DNA of 64,000 nucleotides from Leucobacter musarum subsp. musarum (GCF_001273845.1 NZ_JHBW01000087.1:62001-126000), one strand, 5' to 3'; positions 25,896 to 36,024 are shown, counted from the first letter of the stretch. Program-made: numbers and translations. Notes: generated by a model from the letters alone, not told the origin.

Positions 25896-28403
25896 ATGGT
25901 GAACGAGACGAATACAGAACCCAACACAGAGCAGGCGGACGACAGCACTGAGGTTGCAGAAGCGACATCAGTTGCCACTCCGGTAGAGGGCGCATCGGCT
26001 GCAAGCGAATCTCCCCAGTCGGCCGATGTCGACCCGGAGGCCGCACCCGCTGCGTACGGTGACGCCGCTGAGGCGGGGGAGTCGGCAGATGATGCGTCTC
26101 CCTCCGACGCCTCCGAGGAGTCGCCGGGGGCTCCGGCGAAGCCGCAGCTGCTGCTGCCGCTCGCCGACATGACTCCGGAGGAGCGGTTCCGGGCCACGAC
26201 GCGACTGATCTTCCTGGCGCCCGACGTGCCCCCGGTGGCCCCGCGCTCGCGGCGCTCCGATTTCCGTCCGTCTGAGTTGCGTCAGCTCGACGACCTGCTT
26301 GATGAGCGTTTCTCGCGCGACGATGCGCCAGAGAATCGCGAGTCACCCGCACAGCAGCGCCGCAACCGGCGGCGCAACGGTGCTGAATCGGCAGCGCACC
26401 CCGACGAAGAAGCGCCGCGTCGCCCGCAGCGTCAGGCCCCCGTCATCACGGAGCCGCAGAAGGTGAAGGGATCCACCCGCCTCGAGGCGAAGAAGCAGCG
26501 TCGACGCGACGGTCGTGATGCTGGTCGCCGCCGCGTGGTCATCACTGAGTCGGAGTTCCTGGCGCGCCGCGAGGCAGTCGATCGCGAGATGATTGTGCGC
26601 ACGACTGCGGATCGCGTGCAGATCGGTGTGCTTGAGGACAAGGTACTGGTCGAGCACTACGTTGCTCGGTCGAGCGAGAACTCGCTCATCGGCAACGTGT
26701 ACCTCGGTCGCGTGCAGAACGTGCTGCCGAGCATGGAGGCGGCATTCGTTGACATCGGCCGGGGCCGAAATGCAGTGCTGTACTCGGGCGAAGTCGACTG
26801 GTCCGAGTTCGAGGGCGGCAATACCGCCCGCCGCATCGAGAATGCGCTGAAGCCGGGCGATCAGGTGCTCGTGCAGGTGACGAAGGACCCGGTCGGTCAC
26901 AAGGGTGCGCGTCTGACGAGTCAGATCTCGCTACCTGGGCGATTCCTGGTGTACGTTCCCGGCGGCGCGATGAACGGTATCTCGCGGAAGCTTCCCGATA
27001 CGGAGCGCGCGCGGCTCAAGAAGATCCTGAAGGAAGTGCTGCCGAGCGGTGCCGGCGTCATCGTCCGCACGGCTGCGGAGGGCGCGAGCGAGGATCAGCT
27101 GACCCACGATGTGCAGCGCCTCACTCGTCAGTGGGAGTCGATCCAGAAGCGGGTAGAGAAGGGCGGCGGGCCGGTGCTGCTGCACTCGGAGCCCGACATG
27201 CTGATCAAGATCGTTCGCGACGTGTTCAACGAGGACTTCCACCGCTTGACGATCTCGGGCACAGATACGTACGAGACGATCGAGCGCTACCTGTCGCAGG
27301 TGGCTCCGGATTTGCTCGAGCGCGTCGAACGCTTCACACATGAGCGAGACATCTTTGACGAATACCGAGTGACCGAGCAGATCGCCAAGGCGCTGGACCG
27401 CAAGGTGTGGCTGCCCTCGGGCGGATCGCTCGTCATCGATCGCACCGAGGCGATGACGGTGGTCGACGTCAATACGGGCAAGTTCGTCGGTTCGGGCGGC
27501 AATCTCGAAGAGACGGTCACGAAGAACAATCTCGAGGCCGCTGAAGAGATTGTGCGCCAGCTGCGTCTGCGTGACATCGGTGGCATCATCGTCGTCGACT
27601 TCATCGATATGGTGCTCGAGTCGAACCGCGATCTGGTGCTGCGCCGCATGGTCGAGTGCCTGAGCCGGGATCGTACGAAGCATCAGGTCGCCGAGGTGAC
27701 GTCACTCGGCCTCGTGCAGATGACCCGCAAAAAACTGGGGATCGGGCTGCTCGAATCGTTCAGTGAGCCGTGCGATGTCTGCGCAGGTCGTGGTGTGATC
27801 GTGCATCATGAGCCGGTGGCCAAGCACCACCGAGCAGAGTCGTCGCCGCGCAATGCGAAGCGCGCCAAGGGGCAGCAGCCGCACGTCGATGCGAAGTCCC
27901 AGACGCACGCGATCAGCGACGGGGCGAAGAACATGCTCGCTCAGGTCGCGGCGTCGACGCTGCACGCGCCGAAGCCCGAGCACGAAGAACTCGCTCAAGC
28001 GATTCAGGCGGCAGCTCGCGAGGTGGAGTCTGCCCCTGCGGCTGAGTCCTCCGCTCCGGTGACCGGCCGCGTGTCATCGCGGAGCGGGTCTCGCGACGCC
28101 GATCGCTCTGATGCGGGTCAGCGCTCGTCAGGTCAGCGCGCCCCGCGATCGGAATCCCAGCCGCCGGCGACCGGGTTGCTCGATTCGGTGCTGAACGCGC
28201 TCCCTGATGCCCCGGCTGCCGGCAATGGACGCGCGCGCAACCGCCGTGTGAGTACAGCGCCTGTGCGTGGGGGAGCCGAGCCGAGTCGCGCGGATGCCGC
28301 GTCGGGAGAGAGCGAACCGGTGAATGCCAAGCAGGCGGCCCAGCGGGCGCTCGCGGAGGCGCTCGACCTCACAGCACTGCGGAGAGACGCAGAACGCGAG
28401 TGA
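25896..28403 (+). CDS. rne: Ribonuclease E/G
   Basis: An 835-residue endoribonuclease for mRNA decay and rRNA/tRNA processing. Residues 1-215 are an acidic then basic disordered extension. An S1 domain follows (about 255-330, LIGNVYLGRVQNVLPSMEAA). The catalytic Asp residues are in MTVVDVNTGKF (about 521) and IIVVDFIDM (about 567), and the Zn-link is CDVCAGRG (about 625). The last ~200 residues are disordered. The start at 25896 follows GAGGAG; an in-frame ATG at 25860 is also possible. It is upstream of rplU-rpmA-obgE, a common actinobacterial order. Confidence 0.94.
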   Translation: MVNETNTEPNTEQADDSTEVAEATSVATPVEGASAASESPQSADVDPEAAPAAYGDAAEAGESADDASPSDASEESPGAPAKPQLLLPLADMTPEERFRATTRLIFLAPDVPPVAPRSRRSDFRPSELRQLDDLLDERFSRDDAPENRESPAQQRRNRRRNGAESAAHPDEEAPRRPQRQAPVITEPQKVKGSTRLEAKKQRRRDGRDAGRRRVVITESEFLARREAVDREMIVRTTADRVQIGVLEDKVLVEHYVARSSENSLIGNVYLGRVQNVLPSMEAAFVDIGRGRNAVLYSGEVDWSEFEGGNTARRIENALKPGDQVLVQVTKDPVGHKGARLTSQISLPGRFLVYVPGGAMNGISRKLPDTERARLKKILKEVLPSGAGVIVRTAAEGASEDQLTHDVQRLTRQWESIQKRVEKGGGPVLLHSEPDMLIKIVRDVFNEDFHRLTISGTDTYETIERYLSQVAPDLLERVERFTHERDIFDEYRVTEQIAKALDRKVWLPSGGSLVIDRTEAMTVVDVNTGKFVGSGGNLEETVTKNNLEAAEEIVRQLRLRDIGGIIVVDFIDMVLESNRDLVLRRMVECLSRDRTKHQVAEVTSLGLVQMTRKKLGIGLLESFSEPCDVCAGRGVIVHHEPVAKHHRAESSPRNAKRAKGQQPHVDAKSQTHAISDGAKNMLAQVAASTLHAPKPEHEELAQAIQAAAREVESAPAAESSAPVTGRVSSRSGSRDADRSDAGQRSSGQRAPRSESQPPATGLLDSVLNALPDAPAAGNGRARNRRVSTAPVRGGAEPSRADAASGESEPVNAKQAAQRALAEALDLTALRRDAERE

Positions 28404-28420
28404 CACGCGGGGGCGCCTAT

Positions 28421-28450
28421 TTGACCAAAATCGGTGCTTCGAGATAATAT
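28421..28450 (+). promoter_or_regulatory. rplU promoter
   Basis: TTGACC (28421-28426) and TAATAT (28445-28450) are 18 bases apart. This is the best -35/-10 pair in the window, as expected for a ribosomal protein operon. Confidence 0.7.
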
Positions 28451-28461
28451 TGACCGTTGGT

Positions 28462-28479
28462 GCTGCTCTGTCGGGCAGC
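28462..28479 (+). promoter_or_regulatory. hairpin in the rplU leader
   Basis: GCTGC and GCAGC pair around an eight-base loop in the ~95-base leader of rplU-rpmA. It might belong to a ribosomal-protein leader element; that is not shown. Confidence 0.3.
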
Positions 28480-28549
28480 AAACACAGGCTTCGAACGCGG
28501 CACTGCTGCGATTCGGCTCGTAAGACGATCCTCGAGAAAAGGGTATGAA

Positions 28550-28858
28550 GTGGTTTACGCAGTAGTGCGCACAAGCGGACGTCAGGAAAAGGTCGAGGTT
28601 GGCTCGATCATCACCGTCAACCGTGTTTCGGGTGACGCCAAGGGCAAGCTCGAGCTTCCCGCGGTGCTCCTCGTCGACGGCGACCAGGTGACCACCGACG
28701 CTGCAAAGCTCGCAAAGGTCAAGGTGACCGCAGAGGTGCTCAACGACCTCCGCGGCCCCAAGATCGTCATCCAGCGATACAAGAACAAGACCGGTTACAA
28801 GAGCCGCCAGGGGCACCGTCAGGATCTGACGCGCCTCAAGGTCACCGGCATCAAGTAA
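28550..28858 (+). CDS. rplU: 50S ribosomal protein L21
   Basis: A 102-residue bL21 with [18 protein letters not shown] at the N-terminus and the C-terminal signature [17 protein letters not shown]. The GTG at 28550 is the start; the frame is open further upstream, but the family begins at this VYAVV. AAAAGGG lies upstream. It is the first gene of rplU-rpmA-obgE. Confidence 0.96.
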   Translation: MVYAVVRTSGRQEKVEVGSIITVNRVSGDAKGKLELPAVLLVDGDQVTTDAAKLAKVKVTAEVLNDLRGPKIVIQRYKNKTGYKSRQGHRQDLTRLKVTGIK

Positions 28859-28891
28859 TCCGCCTCGGAACGATTCAAGGAGTAGAGACTC

Positions 28892-29146
28892 ATGGCACAT
28901 AAGAAGGGCGCCAGCTCCACCCGTAACGGTCGCGATTCGAACGCTCAGCGCCTCGGCGTGAAGCGCTTCGGCGGCCAGCAGGTGAACGCAGGCGAGATCA
29001 TCGTGCGTCAGCGTGGCACGCACTTCCACCCCGGCGCAAACGTCGGTCGTGGCGGCGACGACACCCTGTTCGCTCTTGCAGCGGGCGCGGTCGAGTTTGG
29101 TGCTAAGGGCGGCCGCAAGGTCGTCAACATCGTGACCGCCGCCTAA
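28892..29146 (+). CDS. rpmA: 50S ribosomal protein L27
   Basis: An 84-residue bL27 beginning [20 protein letters not shown], with the core [22 protein letters not shown]. The N-terminus starts directly with AHKKG, so it lacks the cleavable extension found in Firmicutes. AAGGAG precedes the ATG. Confidence 0.97.
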   Translation: MAHKKGASSTRNGRDSNAQRLGVKRFGGQQVNAGEIIVRQRGTHFHPGANVGRGGDDTLFALAAGAVEFGAKGGRKVVNIVTAA

Positions 29147-29166
29147 TTACAGGCAGTCAACGGCGA

Positions 29167-29188
29167 GGCGGGCTTCGGCTCGCCTTTT
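29167..29188 (+). terminator. hairpin with T-run between rpmA and obgE
   Basis: GGCGGGC and GCTCGCC pair (one G:U) around a TTCG tetraloop, followed by TTTT. It may reduce transcription from the ribosomal genes into obgE. Confidence 0.65.
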
Positions 29189-29214
29189 GCCGTATCTAGG
29201 GCAGGGAAAACAGT

Positions 29215-30720
29215 ATGGTCACGTTCGTCGATCAGGTGCAGGTGCACATTCAGTCCGGGCGCGGTGGGAACGGCTGCGTGTCGATCCGTCGTGAGAAGTT
29301 CAAGCCGCTCGCCGGCCCAGACGGTGGTGCCGGCGGACACGGCGGAGACGTTGTGCTCGTCGCCGACCCGCAAGTGACGACGCTGCTCGAGTATCATCGT
29401 CGACCGCACCGCACTGCCGAGAACGGCGGATTCGGTGCCGGCGATTATCGCGATGGAACGAACGGTGCCGAGCTGCTGCTTCCGGTGCCGGTCGGCACGG
29501 TGGTCAAGAATGAGGCAGGGGAGACCCTGATCGACCTCACCGAGGCGGGTGCGCGCTATGTCGCCGCACAGGGCGGTGTTGGCGGTCTGGGCAATAACGC
29601 ACTTGCGAGCACGAAGCGCAAGGCCCCTGGATTCGCGCTGCTCGGCACCGAAGGATGGGCGGGATCGCTCACCCTTGAGCTCAAGACCATCGCCGATGTC
29701 GCCTTCGTGGGGTACCCGTCGGCCGGCAAGTCCAGCTTGATCGCGGCGATGAGCGCGGCGAAGCCGAAGATCGCAGACTACCCGTTCACCACCCTGCACC
29801 CCAACCTCGGTGTGGTGCAGTCGGGTGACCATCGCTTCACCGTCGCCGACGTCCCTGGATTGATCGAGGGCGCGAGCGAGGGCAAAGGCCTGGGGCTCGA
29901 CTTCCTTCGCCATGTCGAGCGTTGCAGCGCGCTGCTGCACGTGCTCGACTGCGCGACGCTCGAACCCGGCCGCGACCCGATTTCCGATCTTGAGATCATC
30001 AAGGCAGAACTCGCCGCGTACCCGGTGCCTGAGGGGCAGACTCCGCTGCTCGAGCGCCCCCAGCTCATCGCGCTGAACAAGATCGATGTACCTGAGGGGC
30101 GTGAGCTCGCGGACTTCGTGCGCGGCGATCTTGAAGCTCAGGGGTATCGGGTTTTCGAGATTTCGACGGTGTCGCACGAGGGGCTGCGCGAGCTCGGCTT
30201 TGCGCTCGGTGAACTTGTGGACCAGGATCGCCAGCGGCGTATTGCGTCCGAGCCGGTGCAACCGCGCATCGTGCTGCAGCCGAAGGCCGTCAACGATGGC
30301 GGCTATCGCGTGGTGACGGAGGGCGGAAGTTACGGCACGCTGTACCGCATCCTAGGTGCGAAGCCCGAGCGCTGGGTGGCGCAGACCGACTTCAAGAACG
30401 ATGAGGCAGTTGGATACCTCGCCGATCGTCTGCAGAAGATCGGCATCGAAGACGCCCTCGTGAAGGCAGGCGCCACTGCGGGGTCTACCGTGGTGATCGG
30501 CCCGGGATCCGGGGTCGTGTTCGATTGGGAGCCAACCGTCACCAGCGCTGCTGAGGTGCAGATGGGTGCCCGTGGAACCGACCTGCGCGTCGACCAGAAT
30601 GACCGTCGCACGAACAAAGAACGTCGCGTTGAATATCACGGGATGATGGACGCGAAGGCCGAAGCTCGTGCCGAGCTCGATCGCGAACGCGAGGCGGGGC
30701 TCTGGAAGGACGAATCGTGA
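29215..30720 (+). CDS. obgE: Obg family GTPase
   Basis: A 501-residue ribosome-assembly GTPase. Residues 1-158 are the glycine-rich Obg fold ([27 protein letters not shown]). The G domain has G1 GYPSAGKSS (about 166), G2 [14 protein letters not shown]3 [10 protein letters not shown] and G4 NKID. A C-terminal OCT domain (about 340-420) and an acidic/basic tail typical of Actinobacteria follow. It is coupled to proB through a GTGA overlap. Confidence 0.96.
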   Translation: MVTFVDQVQVHIQSGRGGNGCVSIRREKFKPLAGPDGGAGGHGGDVVLVADPQVTTLLEYHRRPHRTAENGGFGAGDYRDGTNGAELLLPVPVGTVVKNEAGETLIDLTEAGARYVAAQGGVGGLGNNALASTKRKAPGFALLGTEGWAGSLTLELKTIADVAFVGYPSAGKSSLIAAMSAAKPKIADYPFTTLHPNLGVVQSGDHRFTVADVPGLIEGASEGKGLGLDFLRHVERCSALLHVLDCATLEPGRDPISDLEIIKAELAAYPVPEGQTPLLERPQLIALNKIDVPEGRELADFVRGDLEAQGYRVFEISTVSHEGLRELGFALGELVDQDRQRRIASEPVQPRIVLQPKAVNDGGYRVVTEGGSYGTLYRILGAKPERWVAQTDFKNDEAVGYLADRLQKIGIEDALVKAGATAGSTVVIGPGSGVVFDWEPTVTSAAEVQMGARGTDLRVDQNDRRTNKERRVEYHGMMDAKAEARAELDREREAGLWKDES

Positions 30721-31499
30721 CCCACGGGGCCGACCTGCTCGCGGCGCGGCGCGTCGTCGTCAAAGTCGGTTCCTCGTCGGTGAGCGGCGACAACGCGGCG
30801 CAGATCCCTGATCTGGTCGCGTCACTCGCCCGACTGCACGCCGGTGGTGCGCAGGTGATTCTCGTTTCGAGCGGTGCGATCGCGACGGGGGTCCCGTTTC
30901 TCAATCTCGATGAGCGGCCCGAAGATCTTGCCACGCAGCAGGCCGCGGCGGCGGTCGGCCAGAACATTCTCGTCAATCGCTATCAGCGAGCGCTGACGAC
31001 TCACGAGATCATCGCCGGTCAGGTGCTGCTCACCGCGCACGATATTGAGAACCCGACGCATCGCGGCAACGCCCGTCGAGCGATCGAACGCTTGTTGCAG
31101 CTCGGGATCCTGCCCATCATCAATGAGAACGATACGGTCGCGACGCACGAGATCCGCTTCGGCGACAACGATCGCCTTGCGGCACTGGTCGCCCGGCTGG
31201 TCGATGCTGATCGTCTGGTGCTGCTTTCCGATGTCGACGCGCTCTATACGGCGCCGCCGATGATCGTCGGAGCGAAGCGCATTGCCGAGGTCGCGTACGG
31301 GGATCCTCTGGCGGGCATCGAGATCGGCGAAAGCCAGTCGGGATGGGGCACTGGCGGCGCGGCGACGAAGGTGCAGGCGGCACGACTCGCTGCCGACGCC
31401 GGCGCGACGGTGTTGCTCACCGAGACGCGGTTGCTCTCGGCGGTGCTCGACGGTGCGGATCACGGCACGCGGTTCGAGGCGCGCCCCACGGGCGGCTGA
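30717..31499 (+). CDS. proB: Glutamate 5-kinase
   Basis: ProB phosphorylates glutamate in the first step of proline synthesis. The 260-residue amino-acid-kinase domain has [37 protein letters not shown] (about 138-154) and [12 protein letters not shown]. The C-terminal PUA domain of the long form is absent. It begins with GTG overlapping the obgE stop. proA follows with its own leaderless promoter. Confidence 0.95.
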   Translation: MTHGADLLAARRVVVKVGSSSVSGDNAAQIPDLVASLARLHAGGAQVILVSSGAIATGVPFLNLDERPEDLATQQAAAAVGQNILVNRYQRALTTHEIIAGQVLLTAHDIENPTHRGNARRAIERLLQLGILPIINENDTVATHEIRFGDNDRLAALVARLVDADRLVLLSDVDALYTAPPMIVGAKRIAEVAYGDPLAGIEIGESQSGWGTGGAATKVQAARLAADAGATVLLTETRLLSAVLDGADHGTRFEARPTGG

Positions 31500-31515
31500 C
31501 CCGCCCGGAACGCAC

Positions 31516-31521
31516 TAGGCT
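31516..31521 (+). promoter_or_regulatory. leaderless promoter -10 of proA
   Basis: TAGGCT, seven bases (GAATCTC), then ATG at 31529. Confidence 0.55.
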
Positions 31522-31528
31522 GAATCTC

Positions 31529-32782
31529 ATGTCTGCAGGAGATGCCTTCCTCGAGCGCCTGTCGCTCGCTCGCACCGCGGCGCGCACGCTCGCGACCGCC
31601 ACCACGGCTCAGAAGAACGCGGCACTCGCCGCGATCGCTGATCGCCTCGAAGGCTCGATTCCACAGATCGTGGAGGCCAATGAGCGAGACCTGGCGCGCG
31701 GGCGGGAGCAGCAGATCGGTGTCGGCCTGCTCGACCGGCTGCGACTCGACGCGGAGCGCGTGCGCGGGCTCGCAGCGGCGGTTCGCGATGTCATTGCGCT
31801 TCCCGATCCGATCGGTGAGGTCGTGCGCGGGAGCACGCTGGCCAACGGCATCGGTATCAGTCAGGTGCGCGTGCCGTTCGGTGTCATCGGCGCGATCTAC
31901 GAAGCCCGACCCAATGTGACCGTGGATATCGCTGCGCTGGCGCTGAAGAGCGGAAACGGCGTCGTGCTAAGAGGTGGCAGCGCCGCCGAGCACACGAACG
32001 GTGTGCTGGTCGGGGTGATTCAGGAAGCCGTGTCGAGTGCGGGGCTCGCGGGCGACGCGGTGCAGACGATCGACCCGTTCGGGCGAGAGGGGGCGGGCCG
32101 CTTGATGCGGGCGCGCGGATATGTCGACGTGCTCATTCCCCGCGGCAGTGCCGGGCTCATCTCGACGGTGGTGAAGGAATCGACGGTGCCCGTGATCGAA
32201 ACCGGCTCGGGTATCGTGCACGTGTTCGTCGACGCCACGGCAGACGCCGAGATGGCGGAAGCCATCGTGCTCAATGCGAAGACGCACCGGCCGAGCGTGT
32301 GCAACGCAGCCGAGACGCTCCTCGTGCATCGTGACGCAGCACCTCGCCTGCTGCCGCGTCTGGTCGCTGCACTCCGTGCCGCGGACGTCGAACTCTGGGG
32401 TGACCCGGCAGCGCAGGCCGTGAGTAGCGATCTTGCCGCTGCGACGGCAGAGACCTGGGAGACTGAGCATTTGGCGCTGGAGATGGGCATCAGGGTTGTC
32501 GACTCGCTCGACGAGGCGATTGCGCACATCGACCGGTACTCGACCCGTCACACGGAGTCCATCGTCACGAGCGACTACGTCAATGCCGAACGCTTTCTCG
32601 CCGAAGTTGATTCTGCGGCGGTGATGGTGAACGCGTCGACGCGGTTCACCGACGGCGGAGAGTTCGGGTTCGGTGCCGAGGTCGGCATCTCCACTCAGAA
32701 GCTCCACGCACGGGGTCCGATGGGCCTCCCCGAACTCACGAGCACGAAATGGCTGGTGCGCGGCGCTGGCCAGATTCGTTGA
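31529..32782 (+). CDS. proA: Glutamate-5-semialdehyde dehydrogenase
   Basis: This enzyme reduces glutamyl-5-phosphate to the semialdehyde in proline synthesis. The 417-residue protein has [19 protein letters not shown] (about 112-130), [13 protein letters not shown] and [16 protein letters not shown], which holds the catalytic Cys. [17 protein letters not shown] is near the C-terminus. The open frame extends to 31343 across proB, but conservation and the promoter spacing set the start at 31529. Confidence 0.96.
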   Translation: MSAGDAFLERLSLARTAARTLATATTAQKNAALAAIADRLEGSIPQIVEANERDLARGREQQIGVGLLDRLRLDAERVRGLAAAVRDVIALPDPIGEVVRGSTLANGIGISQVRVPFGVIGAIYEARPNVTVDIAALALKSGNGVVLRGGSAAEHTNGVLVGVIQEAVSSAGLAGDAVQTIDPFGREGAGRLMRARGYVDVLIPRGSAGLISTVVKESTVPVIETGSGIVHVFVDATADAEMAEAIVLNAKTHRPSVCNAAETLLVHRDAAPRLLPRLVAALRAADVELWGDPAAQAVSSDLAAATAETWETEHLALEMGIRVVDSLDEAIAHIDRYSTRHTESIVTSDYVNAERFLAEVDSAAVMVNASTRFTDGGEFGFGAEVGISTQKLHARGPMGLPELTSTKWLVRGAGQIR

Positions 32783-32838
32783 TCTGAACCGATACACTGG
32801 ATCGGTACCACCCAACCGTTATGAATGCAGGGGACCCC

Positions 32839-33051
32839 ATGTCACTTCTTGCCACGATCGCAGTCGCCGCCGAAGAGGGGCACCACGTCGTCAACGAGCT
32901 GCCGTTCCCGGCGATCGTCTACGGCATCATCGCTTTCGCGATCTTCACGGTGTTCGCCGGTGTCGTCTTCTCGTTCCGCGACGTCGCGAATCGTCACGCC
33001 GCGAAGGCCGAGGCCTACGCACGCGAGCACGGTTCGGACTCGCACCACTAA
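32839..33051 (+). CDS. Small single-pass membrane protein
   Basis: A 70-residue protein with one strong transmembrane helix (about 25-46, [20 protein letters not shown]) and a short charged C-terminus ending in SHH. I do not recognise a family. The start at 32839 is chosen because AGGGGA lies just before it; an ATG at 32821 in the same frame lacks a ribosome-binding site. TACACT at 32793-32798 could be a -10. It lies between proA and nadD. Confidence 0.65.
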   Translation: MSLLATIAVAAEEGHHVVNELPFPAIVYGIIAFAIFTVFAGVVFSFRDVANRHAAKAEAYAREHGSDSHH

Positions 33052-33065
33052 TCGAACGAGTCGAC

Positions 33066-33662
33066 GTGTCGAATCCGCGTCGCATCGGGGTGATGGGCGG
33101 TACGTTCGATCCCATTCATCACGGTCACCTGGTCGCGGCTAGCGAGGTCGCGCAGAGCTTCAATCTCGATGAAGTGATCTTCGTGCCGACGGGGCGACCG
33201 TGGCAGAAAGAGAACGTATCGCCGAGTGAGCACCGGTATTTGATGACGGTGATCGCTACCGCTTCGAATCCGCGATTCACCGTGAGTCGAGTCGATGTCG
33301 ACCGCGCTGGCCCGACCTATACGGTCGATACGCTGCGCGATCTGCATGAGCAGATGCCTGACGATGAGCTCTTCTTCATCTCGGGCGCGGACGCCGTCGA
33401 GCAGATCCTGGGGTGGAAAGACGCGGATCACCTGTGGGATTTCGCACATTTCATCGCGGTCTCTCGCCCGGGGCATGAGCTCTCGCTTTCAGGATTGTCA
33501 TCAGAACACGTAAGCTTGTTGGAAGTTCCCGCGCTCGCGATCTCGTCGACAGACTGCCGAGGCCGAGTCGCACGAGGTTATCCGGTGTGGTACCTCGTTC
33601 CTGACGGTGTCGTGCAGTACATTGCGAAGCACGGGCTTTACACCGAGGAAGCGACAGAGTGA
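33066..33662 (+). CDS. nadD: Nicotinate-nucleotide adenylyltransferase
   Basis: NadD adenylates nicotinate mononucleotide in NAD synthesis. The 198-residue nucleotidyltransferase has the HIGH-type motif [12 protein letters not shown] (about 11-22) and VPTGRPWQK. The C-terminal [13 protein letters not shown] replaces the commoner ISSTxIR. It starts with GTG, 14 bases after the small membrane protein, with no clear Shine-Dalgarno sequence. Its stop overlaps the next gene (GTGATG). Confidence 0.93.
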   Translation: MSNPRRIGVMGGTFDPIHHGHLVAASEVAQSFNLDEVIFVPTGRPWQKENVSPSEHRYLMTVIATASNPRFTVSRVDVDRAGPTYTVDTLRDLHEQMPDDELFFISGADAVEQILGWKDADHLWDFAHFIAVSRPGHELSLSGLSSEHVSLLEVPALAISSTDCRGRVARGYPVWYLVPDGVVQYIAKHGLYTEEATE

Positions 33663-35368
33663 TGAGTGAGCAGGACGAACAACGACCGCTGACCCGCCGA
33701 GAGCGGCGCATGCGGGAGCTGGGGGAGACCGGCGCCATGGACCTCGCTGAGGCCGTGCCCGGAACTTCCGCCCCGGCCGCCGTCGAACCAGAGCCGACGG
33801 GTGATGCCCCGGCGACGCAGGCATCGGTGCCGAACGCGCCGACAGATTCGGCGCCGGGCGCGCAGGCGGACCCCGCAACGGGCGACATTGAGATCTCGCC
33901 CGTGAACCCCGACGGCACCCCACGCAGTCGTCGCGAGCTGCGCCAGTTGCGCGAAGCCGCGCTCGCGGAGCGTGCTGCGGCCCAGCCCGAGAACGCGTCG
34001 AGCGCTGAGCCGGCCCAGGTCGAGACTGTCGTGCCCACGGTTCCGGTCGAACCGGAACCCGCTGCGGCAGAGGAGCCTGCCGTTGCCGACACCAGCGCTG
34101 CACCCGAGATCGCCGAACCCGCCATTGCAGATGGCGAAAACGGTGCCGACTCCGCACCGTCGGTCGATGGTGCCGCTACGCCGTCAGCCGCACCCGAGGT
34201 CGATTTCGATTCACTGATTTCCCCGCCGACCGAGCCCTTCACCGTTGAAGAGCTGCGCGAGGCTGAATCCGCAGCGAATGCTGCTGCGGAAGACATGCTT
34301 CCTTCAGATGAGCCTGCTCAACCCGCCGACGAGTCAGCGGCCCCCACCGAACCGGCGAGTGAGCCCGCGAAGTCGAAGCGACGCTTCCCTTGGCAGCGCG
34401 CCAAAGCCGATGACGCCGAGCCGACCCCCGAGGCTGTGCCTGCGGAGTCTGCGGAGACCGCACCCGCCGAGCCGCTGCACCCTGCGAGCGAGGCGTCCGC
34501 GGAGTCAGCTCCCGAGGCGAGCGCTGCATCGGAGGCCGAAGCGGAGAATGCTGCGGTGCGTGATGCGGATGTGTCCGCGGCGTCACCGGCCGATGCCGCT
34601 GCGCCGACCGCAGTCATCGATAGCGATGCGATGCGAGCAGTTTCGGAAGCGGCGCCGGAGTCGATCCCTGAGGTGGTTCCGCCTCGTGAGCCCGCAGACG
34701 ATCTTCCGGTTGTTCCGGCCGCAGAGACGGTCGCCCTGCCCACGCAGGCGGCAGCTGTCGCGCCGAAGCAGACAGAGCCTCAGGCCGCCCCCAGCAGCCC
34801 CGAGCAGAAGTCCAGCTATTCGTTCCCGGATATCGCACCGCCAGAAGAGTGGCGCTCTGTCTTTGATGACCCCGCTTCGCGGCAGTTCCCGACTCCGGGC
34901 ACGCAGCCGGGCGGCGATTTCGATGACCTTATCTCTCGCGCGGTTGCGCAGGAGGGGTCGACGGGCGGCACCGGCACCTCGGCGCTGATCCTGCCGACGA
35001 TGCCGGAGGATACGGGTGGACTTACCGGCCCGCTCGGTGCAACCGGTGACCTGTACGTCACGGGCTCACTGCACCTGCCGAAGTCGCTCGGCGAGACCGG
35101 TGGCCACTCCGCGATTCACGATTCGATCGAGATGGACCCGATCACCGGTGACCAGCTCAGCGAGCCGTCGGGAGACGGCAGCGGCCCCGCGCCGGTGTCG
35201 GCGCGTCACGCGGTGAGCGCGCGCGTCGATTCGGGTATGCCGGTCGTCGCGAAGCCCGCGCGCGAGAAGAGCAAGCTCCCGCTCATCCTGTCGCTGACCG
35301 GCGGCGGACTGCTGATCGTGGTCGTCGCACTGGGTGCGTGGGGCGCGAGCAACGGATTCTTCGGCTGA
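33659..35368 (+). CDS. Large disordered protein with C-terminal membrane anchor, unknown function
   Basis: I do not recognise this 569-residue protein. It opens with a basic segment ([15 protein letters not shown]); a related [12 protein letters not shown] motif occurs near residue 85. Some 350 residues of Ala/Glu/Pro-rich, very acidic, low-complexity sequence follow. A better conserved-looking stretch (about 380-500) contains [17 protein letters not shown] and repeated G-x-T-G units. It ends in one transmembrane helix ([19 protein letters not shown]) and a short tail. GTG at 33659 with GAGGAA eight bases upstream, or ATG at 33662, may be the start. It lies between nadD and rsfS in an apparent operon. 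Confidence 0.75.
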   Translation: MMSEQDEQRPLTRRERRMRELGETGAMDLAEAVPGTSAPAAVEPEPTGDAPATQASVPNAPTDSAPGAQADPATGDIEISPVNPDGTPRSRRELRQLREAALAERAAAQPENASSAEPAQVETVVPTVPVEPEPAAAEEPAVADTSAAPEIAEPAIADGENGADSAPSVDGAATPSAAPEVDFDSLISPPTEPFTVEELREAESAANAAAEDMLPSDEPAQPADESAAPTEPASEPAKSKRRFPWQRAKADDAEPTPEAVPAESAETAPAEPLHPASEASAESAPEASAASEAEAENAAVRDADVSAASPADAAAPTAVIDSDAMRAVSEAAPESIPEVVPPREPADDLPVVPAAETVALPTQAAAVAPKQTEPQAAPSSPEQKSSYSFPDIAPPEEWRSVFDDPASRQFPTPGTQPGGDFDDLISRAVAQEGSTGGTGTSALILPTMPEDTGGLTGPLGATGDLYVTGSLHLPKSLGETGGHSAIHDSIEMDPITGDQLSEPSGDGSGPAPVSARHAVSARVDSGMPVVAKPAREKSKLPLILSLTGGGLLIVVVALGAWGASNGFFG

Positions 35369-35436
35369 ATCGCCGAATCTGACCACTTCTGAACGAAGGA
35401 AATGAACTGAACGCAGCAGCTGCTCAGACCCGGGAC

Positions 35437-35823
35437 GTGCGCGCCGATGTGCGCACGGCCGTGATCGCCGCCGACGAGAAGGGTGCGACGGCACCGGTCG
35501 CACTCGAAGTGACCGAGCAATTCGGCCTCGCCGATGTCTTCCTGATCGTCACGGGCGCCGTGGAGCGCAACGTGCAAGCGATCTCCGACGGCATCGAGGA
35601 CGCACTCAATGATTCCGGCGTGCGCACCGTGCGCCGTGAGGGCCGTGAAAGCGGACGGTGGGTGCTGCTCGATTTCGGCGACTTGATCGTGCACGTCTTC
35701 CATCGCGAGGAGCGCGACTTCTACCAGCTTGAGAAGCTGTGGCAAGACGCGCCGCTCATCGACACGGCCGAGATGCTGCCGGCTCGGGAGTCTGACGCGG
35801 GCACCGTCGGCGCCGAGTCGTGA
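35437..35823 (+). CDS. rsfS: Ribosome silencing factor
   Basis: RsfS (DUF143/Iojap) binds L14 and keeps ribosomal subunits apart during starvation. The 128-residue product has AADEKGATAPVALEV, ADVFLIVTGAVERNVQAI, RREGRESGRWVLLDFGDLIVHVF (read across about 66-88) and REERDFYQLEKLW. The nadD-rsfS neighbourhood is standard. The GTG at 35437 has no good ribosome-binding site. A CTG at 35407 in the same frame lies six bases after GAAGGA and would add ten residues, so the true start may be non-canonical. Confidence 0.9.
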   Translation: MRADVRTAVIAADEKGATAPVALEVTEQFGLADVFLIVTGAVERNVQAISDGIEDALNDSGVRTVRREGRESGRWVLLDFGDLIVHVFHREERDFYQLEKLWQDAPLIDTAEMLPARESDAGTVGAES

Positions 35824-35868
35824 CGCGCCCGGGAACGCCCGATTTGGCTACCTCCCGGTCACATGCGG

Positions 35869-35874
35869 TAAAGT
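35869..35874 (+). promoter_or_regulatory. -10 box of tRNA-Ala
   Basis: TAAAGT, with a weak TTGGCT 19 bases upstream (35844-35849). It implies a 5' leader of about 30 bases before the tRNA. Confidence 0.45.
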
Positions 35875-35883
35875 AAAAGAGTT

Positions 35884-35905
35884 GTCGAGCGAGCATTCGC
35901 TCGAC
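35884..35905 (+). repeat. perfect hairpin in the tRNA-Ala 5' leader
   Basis: GTCGAGCGA and TCGCTCGAC pair perfectly (nine base pairs) around the loop GCAT, six bases before the mature tRNA. It has no T-run, so it is not a terminator. Confidence 0.7.
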
Positions 35906-35911
35906 TTCCAC

Positions 35912-35987
35912 GGGTCTATGGCGCAGCTGGTAGCGCACCTGCATGGCATGCAGGGGGTCAGGGGTTCGAGTCCCCTTAGATCCACCA
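35912..35987 (+). tRNA. tRNA-Ala (anticodon GGC)
   Basis: A 76-base cloverleaf with acceptor stem GGGTCTA / TAGATCC containing the G3:U70 identity pair of alanine tRNAs. The anticodon loop is ATGGCAT (anticodon GGC), the T-arm AGGGG-TTCGAGT-CCCCT, and CCA is encoded at 35985-35987. Confidence 0.97.
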
Positions 35988-35990
35988 AAT

Positions 35991-36024
35991 GAATGCCCCG
36001 CTTCGGCGGGGCATTCGTGTTTTT
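35991..36024 (+). terminator. rho-independent terminator after tRNA-Ala
   Basis: GAATGCCCCGC and GCGGGGCATTC pair perfectly around TTCG; the sequence after it ends in five T (36020-36024). Confidence 0.9.
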
